Shown here in pieces: positions 43,316 through 53,836 of a stretch of 64,000 bases of DNA (the stretch's first letter is position 1; every line of letters starts with the position of its first letter). The notes under the pieces are model-generated. The model worked only from the letters and a program-made list of their open reading frames with translations. It did no database searches and had not been told where the DNA came from. This DNA is from Lineus longissimus. Its lineage: Eukaryota; Nemertea; Pilidiophora; Heteronemertea; Lineidae. The stretch spans positions 9,734,001 through 9,798,000 of the forward strand of contig NC_088323.1 of the NCBI RefSeq assembly GCF_910592395.1, in the 5' to 3' direction. Both the position numbers and the translations under genes were made by a program.

Positions 43316-43978
43316 TCAGTAGATTGAGTCATTAAATGCTAAATAAAAACAGGGGTCATTTTCATAATAAGCTGTTCGGCAGCTTTGCAAAATGAACCAT
43401 TTTCCAGGAGCAGTTTCTACTTTTGTTATGTGAAATGTGTCCCTTTTTATCACTGTGATTCTCGGATCCTGTACTTGCTCTCGTGAAATTGTACTTGGAA
43501 CAATTATAACACCTTCACAGTTCTTTAATTCTGGGATGTATGTTGAAAAAGTGAACTGAAATGATCTTCTCACATATTCAGGAGGATGCATGTTTGATAC
43601 AATCTCGCCATTTGGACACAACTTCCAGCCATTGCTGTTTGATAACACATGAATTGATTTGTATTTAGCAAGTATCTCTAAACATTCTGGAGCAGTGAAC
43701 ACATTAGTTCTCTCCATCTTGAATATTTCATCCATGGTAAAAGGGCCATATTTTTGCCTCGCTGGAATAGTACGATTAAGTACATAGAGATTATCATTTA
43801 TCATGACATTTCCATGAGAAATTATTTTTCTTTCTTCATTTCCCTCAAGCAGCTCATCAAAGAGCTTCTCCCCAACTACAAAAACTCCATGAACAGGATC
43901 CTTTCCTTCAGGATAGAATGCCTGATGCAGACAGAAATTCAGAGTGGCAAGCACAGTTTTGGGGAGCGGTCCTTCCAT
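43316..43978 (-). CDS. Polinton orphan protein, 220 aa
   Basis: ATG at 43978, open to 43316. A compact, globular-looking composition with no low complexity. Recognisable only by its own features: FVVGEKLFDELLEGNEERKI, YGPFTMDEIFKMERTNVF, FTFSTYIPELKNCEGVIIVP and KWFILQSCRTAYY. No known motif. It lies between the spliced orphan and the divergent Cys-rich gene, within the Polinton by the TIR borders. It may be an accessory gene taken up from a host or virus. Confidence 0.68.
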   Translation of the reverse strand: MEGPLPKTVLATLNFCLHQAFYPEGKDPVHGVFVVGEKLFDELLEGNEERKIISHGNVMINDNLYVLNRTIPARQKYGPFTMDEIFKMERTNVFTAPECLEILAKYKSIHVLSNSNGWKLCPNGEIVSNMHPPEYVRRSFQFTFSTYIPELKNCEGVIIVPSTISREQVQDPRITVIKRDTFHITKVETAPGKWFILQSCRTAYYENDPCFYLAFNDSIY

Positions 43979-44198
43979 GTTGACGATCTCGGTCCAAATG
44001 GATAACCAAAATGTGTTTGGTGTGTTTTGAGGATAAATTCAAATGAAGTTTGCTCAAGGTCAAGTTTGTCATTGTTCTTTAGCATGTGACCTCTCATAAT
44101 CACACACTCATATCCAATCAGATTCACTCACAAATATCACATAGTAGATAAAGAATGGACAGCATCTATCAGAGTTCATTTGAGATTAGTGCACCACA
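43979..44198. promoter_or_regulatory. Divergent promoter region
   Basis: 220 bp between the starts of the 220-aa gene (minus) and the Cys-rich gene (plus). By geometry it must serve both. AT-rich, with no specific element identified. Confidence 0.45.
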
Positions 44199-44549
44199 AT
44201 GTCTACATATGAACAACTGCAAGCAAGTGTGCGGAAAGCACTACAACTACCAAACGTAGTTATATTTGGCACAAGATTGGAAATTATGCACGGCAGTGTG
44301 TGTGATGACTGTATGCTGGGAGAACACCATTTCCAAAACTACCACATCAAGTGTACAAACTGTGAAGCAAAGAGATGTACACACTGCTTCATGAAAAATG
44401 TTCAAAAGGACCTAATTTTGAATAACCATATGTGTGCACATTCATGTCCATGTTTATGTACATGTGGAACAATTGATGAAGAGAGGGAATTCCTAGACTT
44501 GGAGGAAGCTTCAATCATATACCATAGAAGTTTGACACCATCATCATAA
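44199..44549 (+). CDS. Polinton Cys-rich zinc-binding-like protein, 116 aa
   Basis: ATG at 44199, the only Polinton gene on the plus strand. Cys/His pairs: CDDCML (36-39), HH...YH, CTNCEAKRCTHC (52-63) and HMCAHSCPCLCTC (78-90). This spacing suggests two or three zinc sites of a treble-clef or RING-like kind, but it matches no family I can name. The N-terminus is helical and the C-terminus acidic. Its orientation and place next to the right arm suggest an early or regulatory protein; inference only. Confidence 0.58.
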   Translation: MSTYEQLQASVRKALQLPNVVIFGTRLEIMHGSVCDDCMLGEHHFQNYHIKCTNCEAKRCTHCFMKNVQKDLILNNHMCAHSCPCLCTCGTIDEEREFLDLEEASIIYHRSLTPSS

Positions 44550-45164
44550 ACTTTTCACCCAGGGGCATCAGGAAAAACGGTCCTTTCAGGGCCAAATATA
44601 CCTCCAAAAATAAATCTCATTGTAGGCCTACAATAAGGAATAATAGATCAAAAATTCTTACCTTAGTTTAATATCCGTGAAGTTTCTGGGTATGAGATTC
44701 TCCTGATATCACCAAAGCCACAACACAATAGACATCCGTCTCAAAAGACTATGAGTAACAGAATGATTAAACAATAATATAATCCTGATCTTAAACAAGA
44801 ATCACACAAGTTGTTGAAAAATATCTGTATGTAACAAAGGGAAAAAAATAATTACCAGTACTTATGGTCAAATTAGGGTCATTAAATAAAACGGTAGCAG
44901 CATTTAGGTCGATCATCACAATTATGTTGTTCCATCGTTTATGACCTGATTAGGACAAAAATTACAAAAAATTATACATAATACCCAAACTACCATTTGG
45001 TGAATTGCACCAATCATCATTTGCATAATGTCATACATGCATTTTAGTAGAGTGCTTTGTGAAAAGTTCTAGGCAGTTGACTTTAGTCTGTACAGAGTTG
45101 GTGAAACTTTGAATGTGATATTTTTCTGAATATTGTTTTAGCAGACTCTGTTGCATGAAATAGA
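44550..45164. other. Right arm of the Polinton, non-coding
   Basis: AT-rich, no supported ORF. It leads into the 147-bp tandem repeats and the right TIR. Confidence 0.4.
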
Positions 45165-45620
45165 AAAATATTGAATGGCATACCATGTACTAACGCTTTT
45201 TGGTCCAAAGGGAAAAAGAGTGGCCAATTGTAATATGAAGTCTTCCTCCTTGAGGTTGATGTAATATATAAATAGTTCATCTATGTCTGGCATACTGTAG
45301 TTGTTCCTTATCAAAGCTGTTGCTTGGGGTACCTTATGATAACGCTTCATGTTTCAAAGAGAACAGATTGGTCAATTGCAGTATGAAGTCTGCCCTCTTG
45401 TGGTTGGTGTAATATGTAAATACTTCATCTATGCATGTCATGCTACAGTTGTTCCTTATTAATGGTGATAGGTGTACCATGTAATAACGCTTTTTGTTCC
45501 AAAGAGAACAGAGTGGCCAATTGCCATATGAAGTCTTCCTCCTTGTGGTTAGCATAATATATAAATACTTCATCTATGTTTGTAATGCTATAGTTGTTCC
45601 TTATCAAAGCTGCTTTTGAA
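45165..45620. repeat. Three tandem copies of an about 147-bp unit in the Polinton right arm
   Basis: TGGCCAATTG / TGGTCAATTG / TGGCCAATTG start at 45221, 45369 and 45514 (steps 148 and 145). Each is followed by TATGAAGTCT, CTTCATCTATG and TTGTTCCTTAT blocks. Small ORFs across it are repeats of the same frame and not genes. Confidence 0.8.
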
Positions 45621-45829
45621 TGCTGTACATGAACTTGACGTGGTATTCTTAGATATTTTACAACACCCTTAGTATTATATGTGCTGACTCACTCTTATTC
45701 TTTTCAGTATCTTCAAGTTATGTCTACTATGTCACCATGTCACTAGGCTATAACCCAAATTGGTTATTTTTCACAATATCCACAAACTGGTTTACCAAGT
45801 CAAGGTCGTCTAAACTTCGGATATCTCAA

Positions 45830-46331
45830 GTATGTCAGTAGGTCAGTGGGCCATGACCCACTCTGGAGATTTTACACCATATCAAAACTAGGTCACTAGG
45901 TCACTAGGTCAGGTCAACTTTGAAAACTTCTCACACAGAAAGTAGGTCAACAGGTCAATAGGTCACTAGGTCAAAAGTTCATAACTTTCCCACTCTGGAG
46001 ATTTTACACCATATCCAAACTAGGTCACTAGGTCAGGTCAACTTTCAAACTTCTCATACACAAAGTAGGTCAGTAGGTCAGTAGGTCACTAGGTCAAAAG
46101 TTCATAACTTTCCCACTCTGGAGATTTTACACCATATCCAAACTAGGTCACTAGGTCAGGTCCAAAGTAGGTTACTAGGCCATGACCCACTCTGGAGATT
46201 TTACACCATATCCAAACTAGGTCACTAGGTCAGGTCAACTTTCAAACTTCTCATACACAAAGTAGGTCAGTAGGTCAGTAGGTCACTAGGTCAAAAGTTC
46301 ATAATTTTCCCCAAGTAGCCCATATACTACT
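45830..46331 (-). repeat. Polinton right terminal region: expanded TIR
   Basis: The outer 171 bp (46161-46331) mirror the left TIR exactly. Inside, the CCCACTCTGGAGATTTTACA block recurs with its AGGTCA-rich neighbours at about 45857, 45989, 46112 and 46186 (steps near 132, 123 and 74), so the right end has been lengthened by tandem duplication. The left end has one copy. Four AGGTCA hexamers at 46264, 46272, 46280 and 46288, and others at 46219, 46227 and 46232, are within the TIR itself. Confidence 0.9.
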
Positions 46332-46337
46332 CTGGCC
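46332..46337. repeat. Target-site duplication CTGGCC, right
   Basis: Exact copy of 27213-27218, directly outside the right terminus ...CATATACTACT. Confidence 0.93.
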
Positions 46338-47336
46338 GACTTCCCGCTCTCGATTCAATTTCTGTTACTAAACTCGGGTTTTGGTCAATAATCCATGAAG
46401 AAGCATGTACATGTACATGACTGTATGGATTTACAAACAAAGTCATAAACGTGATTTAACTGATAAGCATGTTAAATGCATTAGTGTGCATTTCTAAAGG
46501 CGTTTCACTGTAACTCCAGTGTTGCTGACCGTGTTGCCACGAATGATAATGAGCTCCTGGATGGTTGAATATGCATGAGTTCGACTCTCCATCAAGGGCA
46601 GAAAAAAGGCGCTGTTTGGTGAGCCGGGCTTGCCAAATAGTCACTTCCTTTGGTTTTAGTGTTGGGTGTTAATAGTGAGGTTGAGATCCACAACTTATCC
46701 CAATACTTATACATGTACTTATCACTTATGAAATTTGCGAAATACGTCATCAAATTTGATGGGGGTATTTCACCCCGATAAGTTGGCAAAAACGGCCGAT
46801 TGGGCCTTCTCAAAAATCAGGTTTTTCGACAGCACCGAGTTGAGCAATCAACCCGGAATGCATATCACTCACGAGGCTCGTTACAATACGTTCGGTCCGG
46901 GGTTTGTGGACGCATCGGAAAGCAGGCAAGTATTTTGGATTTGTTGTCAAACAATTCTGTTTTTCTCGTCCTAACTTCCAAACATATATAATTTACTGCC
47001 CTAACTATTTTCGTTGACTCCTATTGCACATGACGAACATAAGAATTCGTCCAGAAAATTGTGCTTTTGTGAATATGAGGGCTTTTTCAAATACGAAGCA
47101 TGCTTGATTTGTAGATTGGTTATGCGAAGGGCCTTCGTCGCCTTATCGGAATTGATGAAACTCGTTGATATGCCGGTAGGTGCGCGTCGATTGCTAGCTA
47201 GCTTGCATTCTTCCTTTGATTGAGGATTGATGCTGATTGAAGCCCGGATGTTGTAGGCCAATTGCTGATCTATACGTTTTCTTCTCCAGTTCCATGCAGG
47301 CGGGTTCAAATTATTTGGATGGTTTTGAATTTCAGA

Positions 47337-48513
47337 ATGGCGCAGAAAAGAAAGAAAATGGTACATTTTTCAGATGATGACGACATCATGTTACTTAGAG
47401 AAGTTGTCACCCAGAACTCTTTCGTCGAGGGATCATGGGTCTCGGTGGAGGAAAAATTAAAAGCATCCGCTGCATATGCAAGACCAACATTGGACGTGGG
47501 TGTACGGCGAGTGCGAGAGAGAACTCTCCTGCTTTTGGCCAAATTTGAAAAGGCCGAGAAAGAGGACATGAAAGCGTGAGTAATAGTGCCGCCTCATGAG
47601 TAGGCTATAACCAGATGATGCTTCATTACAATCTGTTATCGATGTCGATGTTTTGGTTTATTCATTTTTTTTTATGGGAACTTCTTTCTCCTCCTCACTT
47701 GGAAATTTTTGTCTCGGTTTAACAAAAAAAACGCACCAAAGACGACAATCCACCAAATTTCATATCATAGTCGAGGCCTACCTACCTCTCTAACTGTAAT
47801 GCCGTCAAGTTATCAACATCTGCGGATTCCCTTTCTTCGCGTGAAGGATTGGTGCTGCGGGTCCTACTACTCGGTTATGAAATAATATTTTCCATTTGTG
47901 TTCCTCTCAGGTCTGGAGTCGAACATGAATTCGGGGAAAAAGAACAACTTCTCTCGGAAATACTTGACCTTCGTGACGAAGCTGATAGGAATCAAAAGCA
48001 GAAAAAAACAGGCGAAAGGGGATGAAGAAGCGAAGGCCAAGTAACTGCGGAAGAAAGCGATGGAAACTCTGTCAGCCCCAGTAGAAGGTTAGTGTATACA
48101 TTCTAAAGATCATAGGTGGGATCGCTCTGTCTCTCACCATCTTGATGGTTATAAAGAAAGGTCATGATGTCTGTTTTGGCCAAATTAAGTTTCAATTTGA
48201 CTGGTCCCTACTGGCTACTACATGTCCCTTAAAAAATAATTTCAGGTTAATCACAATTTCAGGTGAAGAAAATGGTGAAAGTGTGGCTAAGAGGAGTAGG
48301 ACCACGAACAGCAAGGCGCTGGACCTTTTGGCCGACAAATCTAAGCAAGACCAAGGGCTGCAGCGGGAGGAGATTGAGTTGAAGAAAAAATAACTAGAAC
48401 TGGATACTGCTCGATTTGACTTGGAGAAGGATGAAAGGAGGCTGAGGCTTGAGAGTGAAAGAGAAGAGAAGAAGTTTTTGTTCGACATGATGAAGAGGTT
48501 CATGGAGAAATGA
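47337..48513 (+). pseudogene. Harbinger Myb/SANT-like DNA-binding protein, broken
   Basis: Exon 1 47337-47575 (ATG, KKMVHFSDDDDIMLLREVVT is the Myb/SANT start; ends before GTGAGT). Exon 2 starts at 47911 after CTCTCAG and keeps the phase, but runs into TGA near 48024 before its expected end, so a frame shift is likely. Exon 3 starts at 48263 after TTTCAG and encodes SVAKRSRTTNSK, then a coiled-coil tail (LELDTARFDLEKDERRLRLE) to 48513. It is cut by a TAA at about 48391 where a Gln codon would fit. In this superfamily the Myb-like protein binds the TIRs and carries the transposase into the nucleus. Confidence 0.7.
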
Positions 48514-48882
48514 TCCGGGCCATGATTTTCTAATCATCGAATCAATGAACACTAACTTGAACAAGAACGATGGTGGTTCACATTGCATAGATGATATACG
48601 ACAACATGTTGTTTAGGCCTCTTTTTATTTCCGACATATACTTCCTGATATACATGTACATCAAATACCTGAAATGAGTAGACCACAATGTTTTACCACA
48701 CAAATTTGTATGTTTACGTTTTGTTAACTTTCACCCGTCCACAGTTTAACTTAGGCGATTAGTTTTTACAGTGAAGTTTTATTTGTCAACTGTTTTGATC
48801 AAATTAACTGAAAAATAAAGTCAAGCCGAAGTTAACTGATTCGTTACCATGGTTACGTTGTTTCTACAGCTGGAACGTCCAT

Positions 48883-49938
48883 TCAATTAAGTTGCAGATA
48901 CTGCTGAAGAGTTGGGGGCTGAAGTCCAAAAAAACTCCCCGTTTGACTTCCATATAAACAGGTGTGACAGTTAGTGAGGATCGCAGCAACTACATAATAT
49001 TTGGCGACTGGCTGGAGGTACAACTTTTGATTTTTTTTAAAGTCCAGAAATGCGAAATTCGAAATGATCTTCCCAAATGTCCATTCCACAGAGACTCGGA
49101 GCCGGGACATCCTCCTGTTAAATTCGGCCTCCTGGTCGCTCAGTGCAGCTCCTCCGAACGGCTTCAACAGATAGTGGCGAATCGGGTAGGCTGGATCACC
49201 ATATAACATATACCCAGGAGCTTGACGATCCAAAGCCTCGAGCTGGTCAAGCAGCCCACTCATTCTCAGCATTGCGGCATCATGACGCCGGCCCTCTACG
49301 GGACCATACATGTATGTTCGCAATCATCCCGTTCGGGGCGGAGACGGACTGACACTTGTAGCAGTGCTGTCTTTTGAGCCACTGTACATTTGCCGTTGAT
49401 TTCGAATTGGCCGACAGATGGCGCGCGCAGTTCCGCCAATAAAGCCCCAGCAGTTTTCTAGGGGGGCACCCTTGTCTCGTATTGCGTCGGTGAACTCCCG
49501 TAGCCTTGGCGGAGCCAACCAGTCCTGGTGAAAATCATCCAGTGGATGGGCGTGCTGATCATAAATGACATCAAGCATTCTATTAACAATGTATGACACC
49601 TCACTTGGTGTCTTCCAGTGGTCGATTGAGATATCGATCAACCGATTCGGGTAGGCAAGCCGTCTCAACAGAACATGTAACGTATCTAAACCATGAACTG
49701 AAGTTCCATTTCGGCAAGTCACCATTTCTGGGATTTTGAGGGCCAAGCACAACCGCTCCACATCCTGCCTCTCGAAGCGAAATATACGGCGGTATGTCTC
49801 GTCATCAAGGTCCTGCAGCAACACGCCGAACCGCCTTGGTTTCTCTCTTTCATCATCATGCAAAATGAGTAACATGGCATCTTCTGGCTTAAAAACATCA
49901 GCCGCAATACCAAGAATTATATCGTTAACAGCAGACAT
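48883..49938 (-). pseudogene. PIF/Harbinger DDE transposase, broken
   Basis: Two minus-strand frames, 49938-49324 and 49323-48883, are halves of one protein. The N-terminal helices include DDETYRRIFRFERQDVERLC. The catalytic core should begin GFIDGTARAICRP but reads GFIGGTARAICRP (about 49436-49450), so the first Asp is lost. The second motif YGDPAYPIRHY and the Glu in VEWTFGKIISNF are kept, and the usual end LTNCHTCLYGSQT...FF is present. Frame changes lie around 49330-49380. Inactive. Confidence 0.85.
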
Positions 49939-50157
49939 TTTGGTTAATGGAACAACCTCTAAAATACAAGACCTATTGCGAATTGCTGAGCGGTATGATT
50001 GTCACCGAATCAGAGACAAGGAGTTATAGAAGATATGTATACGTTATACGTATACGTTCGGTTTTCTCAAGGTGATTTGAGATAGGTAAGAACGTATACG
50101 TATCTCGATAAGTGATAAGTTTAAGTATCGGTATAAGTTGTGCATCTCAACCTCTCT

Positions 50158-51101
50158 AATGTCAGTTTTATTCTTAATTTCTACCTCTAAAAAACTATGT
50201 CTGGATAAGACCAATTCGAGGTTTTAGTTTAACACCAACACCTGGTTTTATCTAAACACCTAAAACCTGGGCTGAAACTAAGAAGAGGTTTTATTCTGCA
50301 GGTAAAACTAACACCAAGATGGACAGAGATAAAACCTTGGAAAAACCAAACTTGCATGTTGTTGTCGTTGTTACTGTTGTTTCCCTATTGTAACCGCTTC
50401 CGATCTTGCCTGGCAAGAATTGTAGCAGACGCCTCAAATAAAAATTGTCAACATTGAAAACATTTGTCAGAAATACAAATTTTATCGATTTCAAGGAGAT
50501 TTTTAAGGTGAGTTTTCATTTATGGTTGTCAATCATTCCTACAGCCATAATATGATTGGATTGTGGCCTGATTACATGGGGTGATTTGACAAAATGGGCC
50601 ACTTTGTACTGGCAACATTTCAAACTCATGACATGATTACTACTACAGTACTAGGCTGGCAATGTCATCACGTCCGGAGTATCATGTCATTTATGAGTAT
50701 AGAGAACAAGGTGGTCGGTGGGGGCATGTCTAGCCAGGGATCGTAGGCCAAGAAGCCCCTGAACATGTCCAGGAATAGGATGGGACGAGGATACTCACAG
50801 GGCCGTAGGTTTAGGAACATCCTGGATGGAGGTTTGGGGGGAGAGGTTTCTGACATTTGACTGTGAGGGCCAATTTTTGGTGACTTTAAGGCCGTCAAGT
50901 GCCGAGTGCCGAGACTGCTCATTTGAAGGCATCTCTATGGTCGATTCTGCCTCTCATTTTCACAACACTCAGTCAATATTTTATTTTTGATAAACTGCCC
51001 CCCCCCCCCCCCCCCGTTCCTATAATACAGGCCTGATTTGTAGCCCATGGGGGGGGGGGGGGGGGGCGAGATGGCAATTCAAACGTTTGGCCTGATTATT
51101 G
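50158..51101. other. Non-coding, includes opposing poly-C and poly-G tracts
   Basis: No gene. Repeated AAAACCT/AGGTTTT words at 50215-50340 resemble a decayed foldback. A C-tract at 51000-51015 and a G-tract at 51050-51066 could pair. Confidence 0.4.
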
Positions 51102-51103
51102 TC

Positions 51104-53836
51104 CGGGTGGCCAAATTTTTTTTTGCACGCTATTTTCCACACGTGCTTTTTCCTTCGACCAATCAGCGCTTTGTTTTTGTTCTAATTTTATCCTCCGGCA
51201 TTGTGCATCAATTAGACAGACAACGTAATCGTCACCTGTGACCACTGCCCAAAACAATTAGTGGCGAACCCATCAGTTTTAGAGGTAGGTTAAGGCATGT
51301 TTAAGTGGATAGTTGATAGTTTTAGGTTTTTAGATGCAATACATCATGGTTAAACCGTGGGAAGTTGAAGAATATTTGGAGAAACTGGCACTTTTTTGAC
51401 TTCTACTTTTCGTACAGCGATACGCAGTGATATTCGATAGAGTGCTTTGTACATTATCCATCTGCGTACATCGTATGTAGGAAAAGTAATACCAGACAAC
51501 ACAAACTTTGTTGCTGGTCTCCTTGGGCAGGGCACTTAATCACCAGTGCAGAAAGCAAGCATCAAGTCTTACAATGTGGACATAGACATAGGTCTAAAGG
51601 GGACTTATGATGCGTCTTGTTAAATGTGCATGTATAGTAGGCCCTATAGGAGTCTGACTCACACAGTTAGGTCTATGGGGATGCACAGAGGTGCTGCCTC
51701 AGTACTACCGGTATTGAATTTTTGCTATTTTTCTCACAGGGTATTCTACCAAATGGCTACAGGCACTCTGTCTGCAGTTTTGAGAGCACACAAGATGGAT
51801 CTTTCAAAGCAAAATTTCGCTTGTAGCTGTCAACAGAAAAGGAAGCAAAGGCATGGTTGAAGTCATTTGAAGAGACAAGCCTAAGCACGTATCGGATTCA
51901 AAGAACCTATCCAAACAGGGTAGTTGTAAAACAAGAAACACAGAAACGAAACAGAAACACAGAAACACAGAAACGAAACGCAGAAACCAGTCTTGTGGCG
52001 AATTCTGGTCTGCAAACTCCATCTTGTTGCCATGGTTGTGGCCGCGAACGCGGGTGTAACTAAAACCGGTATTCAGTCGGAATGGAAGGAGGAATGCTCA
52101 TTTCCCAATACCCCTTTTAGCCTCATCAACGTGTGCGCAGATTGGCAGCATCCGGCCTTGATCGTGCCAATACACTACATGTATGTACTACACGGCGTAA
52201 ATAGAAAATAGTCCTTCGAATAGCGAGTCCTGTTCTTTTGTACATTCCATGGCCTGTGCACGACACTAGGCTGAACTTCCCTACTGCAACCTCACTAACA
52301 TAAACATATATTTAAAGGGATTATTTAAAGGCAGCAGCTGGGCAGGCAAGATTGAGTTACTCCAAGTCCAAGTCTAGTGCCCGCCCCCCCCCCCCCCACT
52401 ACTCTATTCTAGTCGCCAAAATTGGTCTCTCACGTCTCGCATAACGTCGAAATGATTCACCCATGTACTGGTACCGTACCTTGCATTTAGTGCTGCATCA
52501 GACGGGATTTGTAGGATGATCCTGGTACTTCATGTAAATTGAACACTACAAGGCAAGATGTTGCACTGCACCTTCATTTAAAATAACATGCTGTAGGAAT
52601 CGAATCGAACCTACCAAAGTACTACACCACCACCTCAAAAGACTTCACATATCGTGCCGCCCCCCCCCCCCCCCCCCCCCAAGTTGCTCCATGTATCCCC
52701 TCAACAACTCTATTGCATTCCGGCTGGCCGCAACCCACCAACCTCAGATTTTACTTTTAAACGACAATAACAACGGATTGGGCAAGGAAAGTATCGGCGT
52801 GCCGCTTGATTCCAACCTTTTTGAAAACCCGTTTGATTTTCGTTTCTGCGTTTCGTTTCTGCGTTTCTGTGTTTCTGTTTCGTTTCTGTGTTTCTTGTTT
52901 TACAACTACCCATCCAAACATACGAAACACACACAGGAAAATTGAATACAAGTTGGTGTCCAACCCACCGCCCTTGCGAGAAGGAAAGTAATGGGCGGCA
53001 CCAAACACCGCCTAGGGAGTGGTAGGCTCTGTAAACTTGATGGTAAAGAAAATGTGAAGCCTAAAAAAAGGAAACAGGTTGTCACGCCGCTGTCTTCCCA
53101 AGTGCTTCCTAGGCGCAAAGCTCCGCATAATTTAGTCAGGTGTGTTCAAAATAATGAAGCACTGGGGAAGACCCATTCAGCTAAGCTGTAATTCTGCCAG
53201 TAATTCTGCTACAGGTTTTCTGCGTCTTCATCTGTTAATGGCAGTATGAGTACCTTGTTCACAAATGGGTTTACTTTGTATTTTTGTAACAATTCTGGTT
53301 TTATTTTACATGTAACCTAGCTCAGGGCTGCTCAGGATAACAACAAATACAATGGCAGTCTGTTAAGTAATAAAAATTACAATTGATTACCAATTAGTCA
53401 GTGTTATGTTTGATTCACACATTTGATTTCAGTGAATGCTTAGTAAAAAGGTCACTGTTGCTCCTCTTATTGGTGAGGTTTCACTTCAAGAGAGTTGCTG
53501 ATGATTTAGGCAACAACCCACAACAACTGTGGTCTTGTTAGCAAAGCTTGGTCTTGTTCACGAGGTTGGCCTCAGACTTTGTTTAAGTCACAGTCCATTG
53601 AAATCTGCCCATCCCATCCCTTAGTAGAATTCCCCTTAGTCGATCAAAACAAATGCACGTGTCTGAGGCTATTTATGTCACCGCGAACCGCCGAAGACTG
53701 CCGAGGGCAATTCCCGAAGAAATGACATCATCGATTCGGTCAGAGGATAAAATTAGAACATAAACAAAGCGCTGATTGGTCGAAGGAAAAAGCACGTGTG
53801 GAAAATAACGTGCAAAAAAAAATTTCGCGTCCGGGT
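51104..53836. mobile_element. Nested-type TIR element (MULE-like?), copy 2, inverted to copy 1
   Basis: 51110-51200 and 53740-53825 are inverted ends sharing the blocks of copy 1 (TTGCACG, TTTTCCACACGTGCTTTTTC, CGACCAATCAGCGCTTTG). The direct repeat GTCCGGGTGG flanks it. The interior follows copy 1 (24736-26447) in reverse order, interrupted by the insertion at 51918-52911. Exon-like pieces at 51760-51920 and 52991-53190 correspond to those in copy 1. Confidence 0.62.
51918..52911. mobile_element. MULE-like non-autonomous insertion with 9-bp duplication
   Basis: Ends GGGTAGTTGTAAAACAAGAA and the inverse, followed by AACACAGAAACGAAACAGAA repeats, give TIRs of about 45 bp or more. ATCCAAACA flanks both sides (51909-51917 and 52912-52920) and occurs once at the matching empty site in copy 1 (about 25650). 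The 994-bp interior has no transposase and two poly-C tracts (52385 and 52661). Duplications of 9 bp are typical of Mutator-like elements. Confidence 0.85.

Larger units (their letters stand above)
27219..46331 (-). mobile_element. Complete Polinton/Maverick (polintovirus-like) element
   Basis: A 19,113-bp element bounded by inverted AGTAGTATATGGGCTACTTG termini and the 6-bp duplication CTGGCC. The outermost 171 bp of the two ends are identical by eye. It contains the full Polinton core (family B polymerase, integrase, packaging ATPase, adenain-like protease, major and minor capsid proteins) plus eight further genes. Core ORFs are open and tightly packed. Known: Polintons are self-synthesising transposons whose capsid genes suggest a virion stage, and adintoviruses are close kin. 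Inference: identical TIRs and open frames mean recent insertion and possibly an active copy. Confidence 0.96.
46674..50157. mobile_element. PIF/Harbinger element I, two genes, both broken
   Basis: Inverted ends: GAGGTTGAGATCCACAACTT near 46677 pairs with a GAGGTTGAGATGCACAACTT end near 50157, continuing through the (A/G)ATACTTA and ACTTATCACTTAT blocks. The two genes typical of the superfamily face each other: a Myb-like protein (plus) and a DDE transposase (minus). The expected 3-bp TWA duplication is blurred (TAA candidates at both sides). About 3.5 kb, a normal size. Confidence 0.78.

Noticed and set aside
45083-45573. Three similar minus-strand ORFs in the Polinton right arm
   Set aside because: They are the same frame repeated by the 147-bp tandem unit, with no independent coding evidence.
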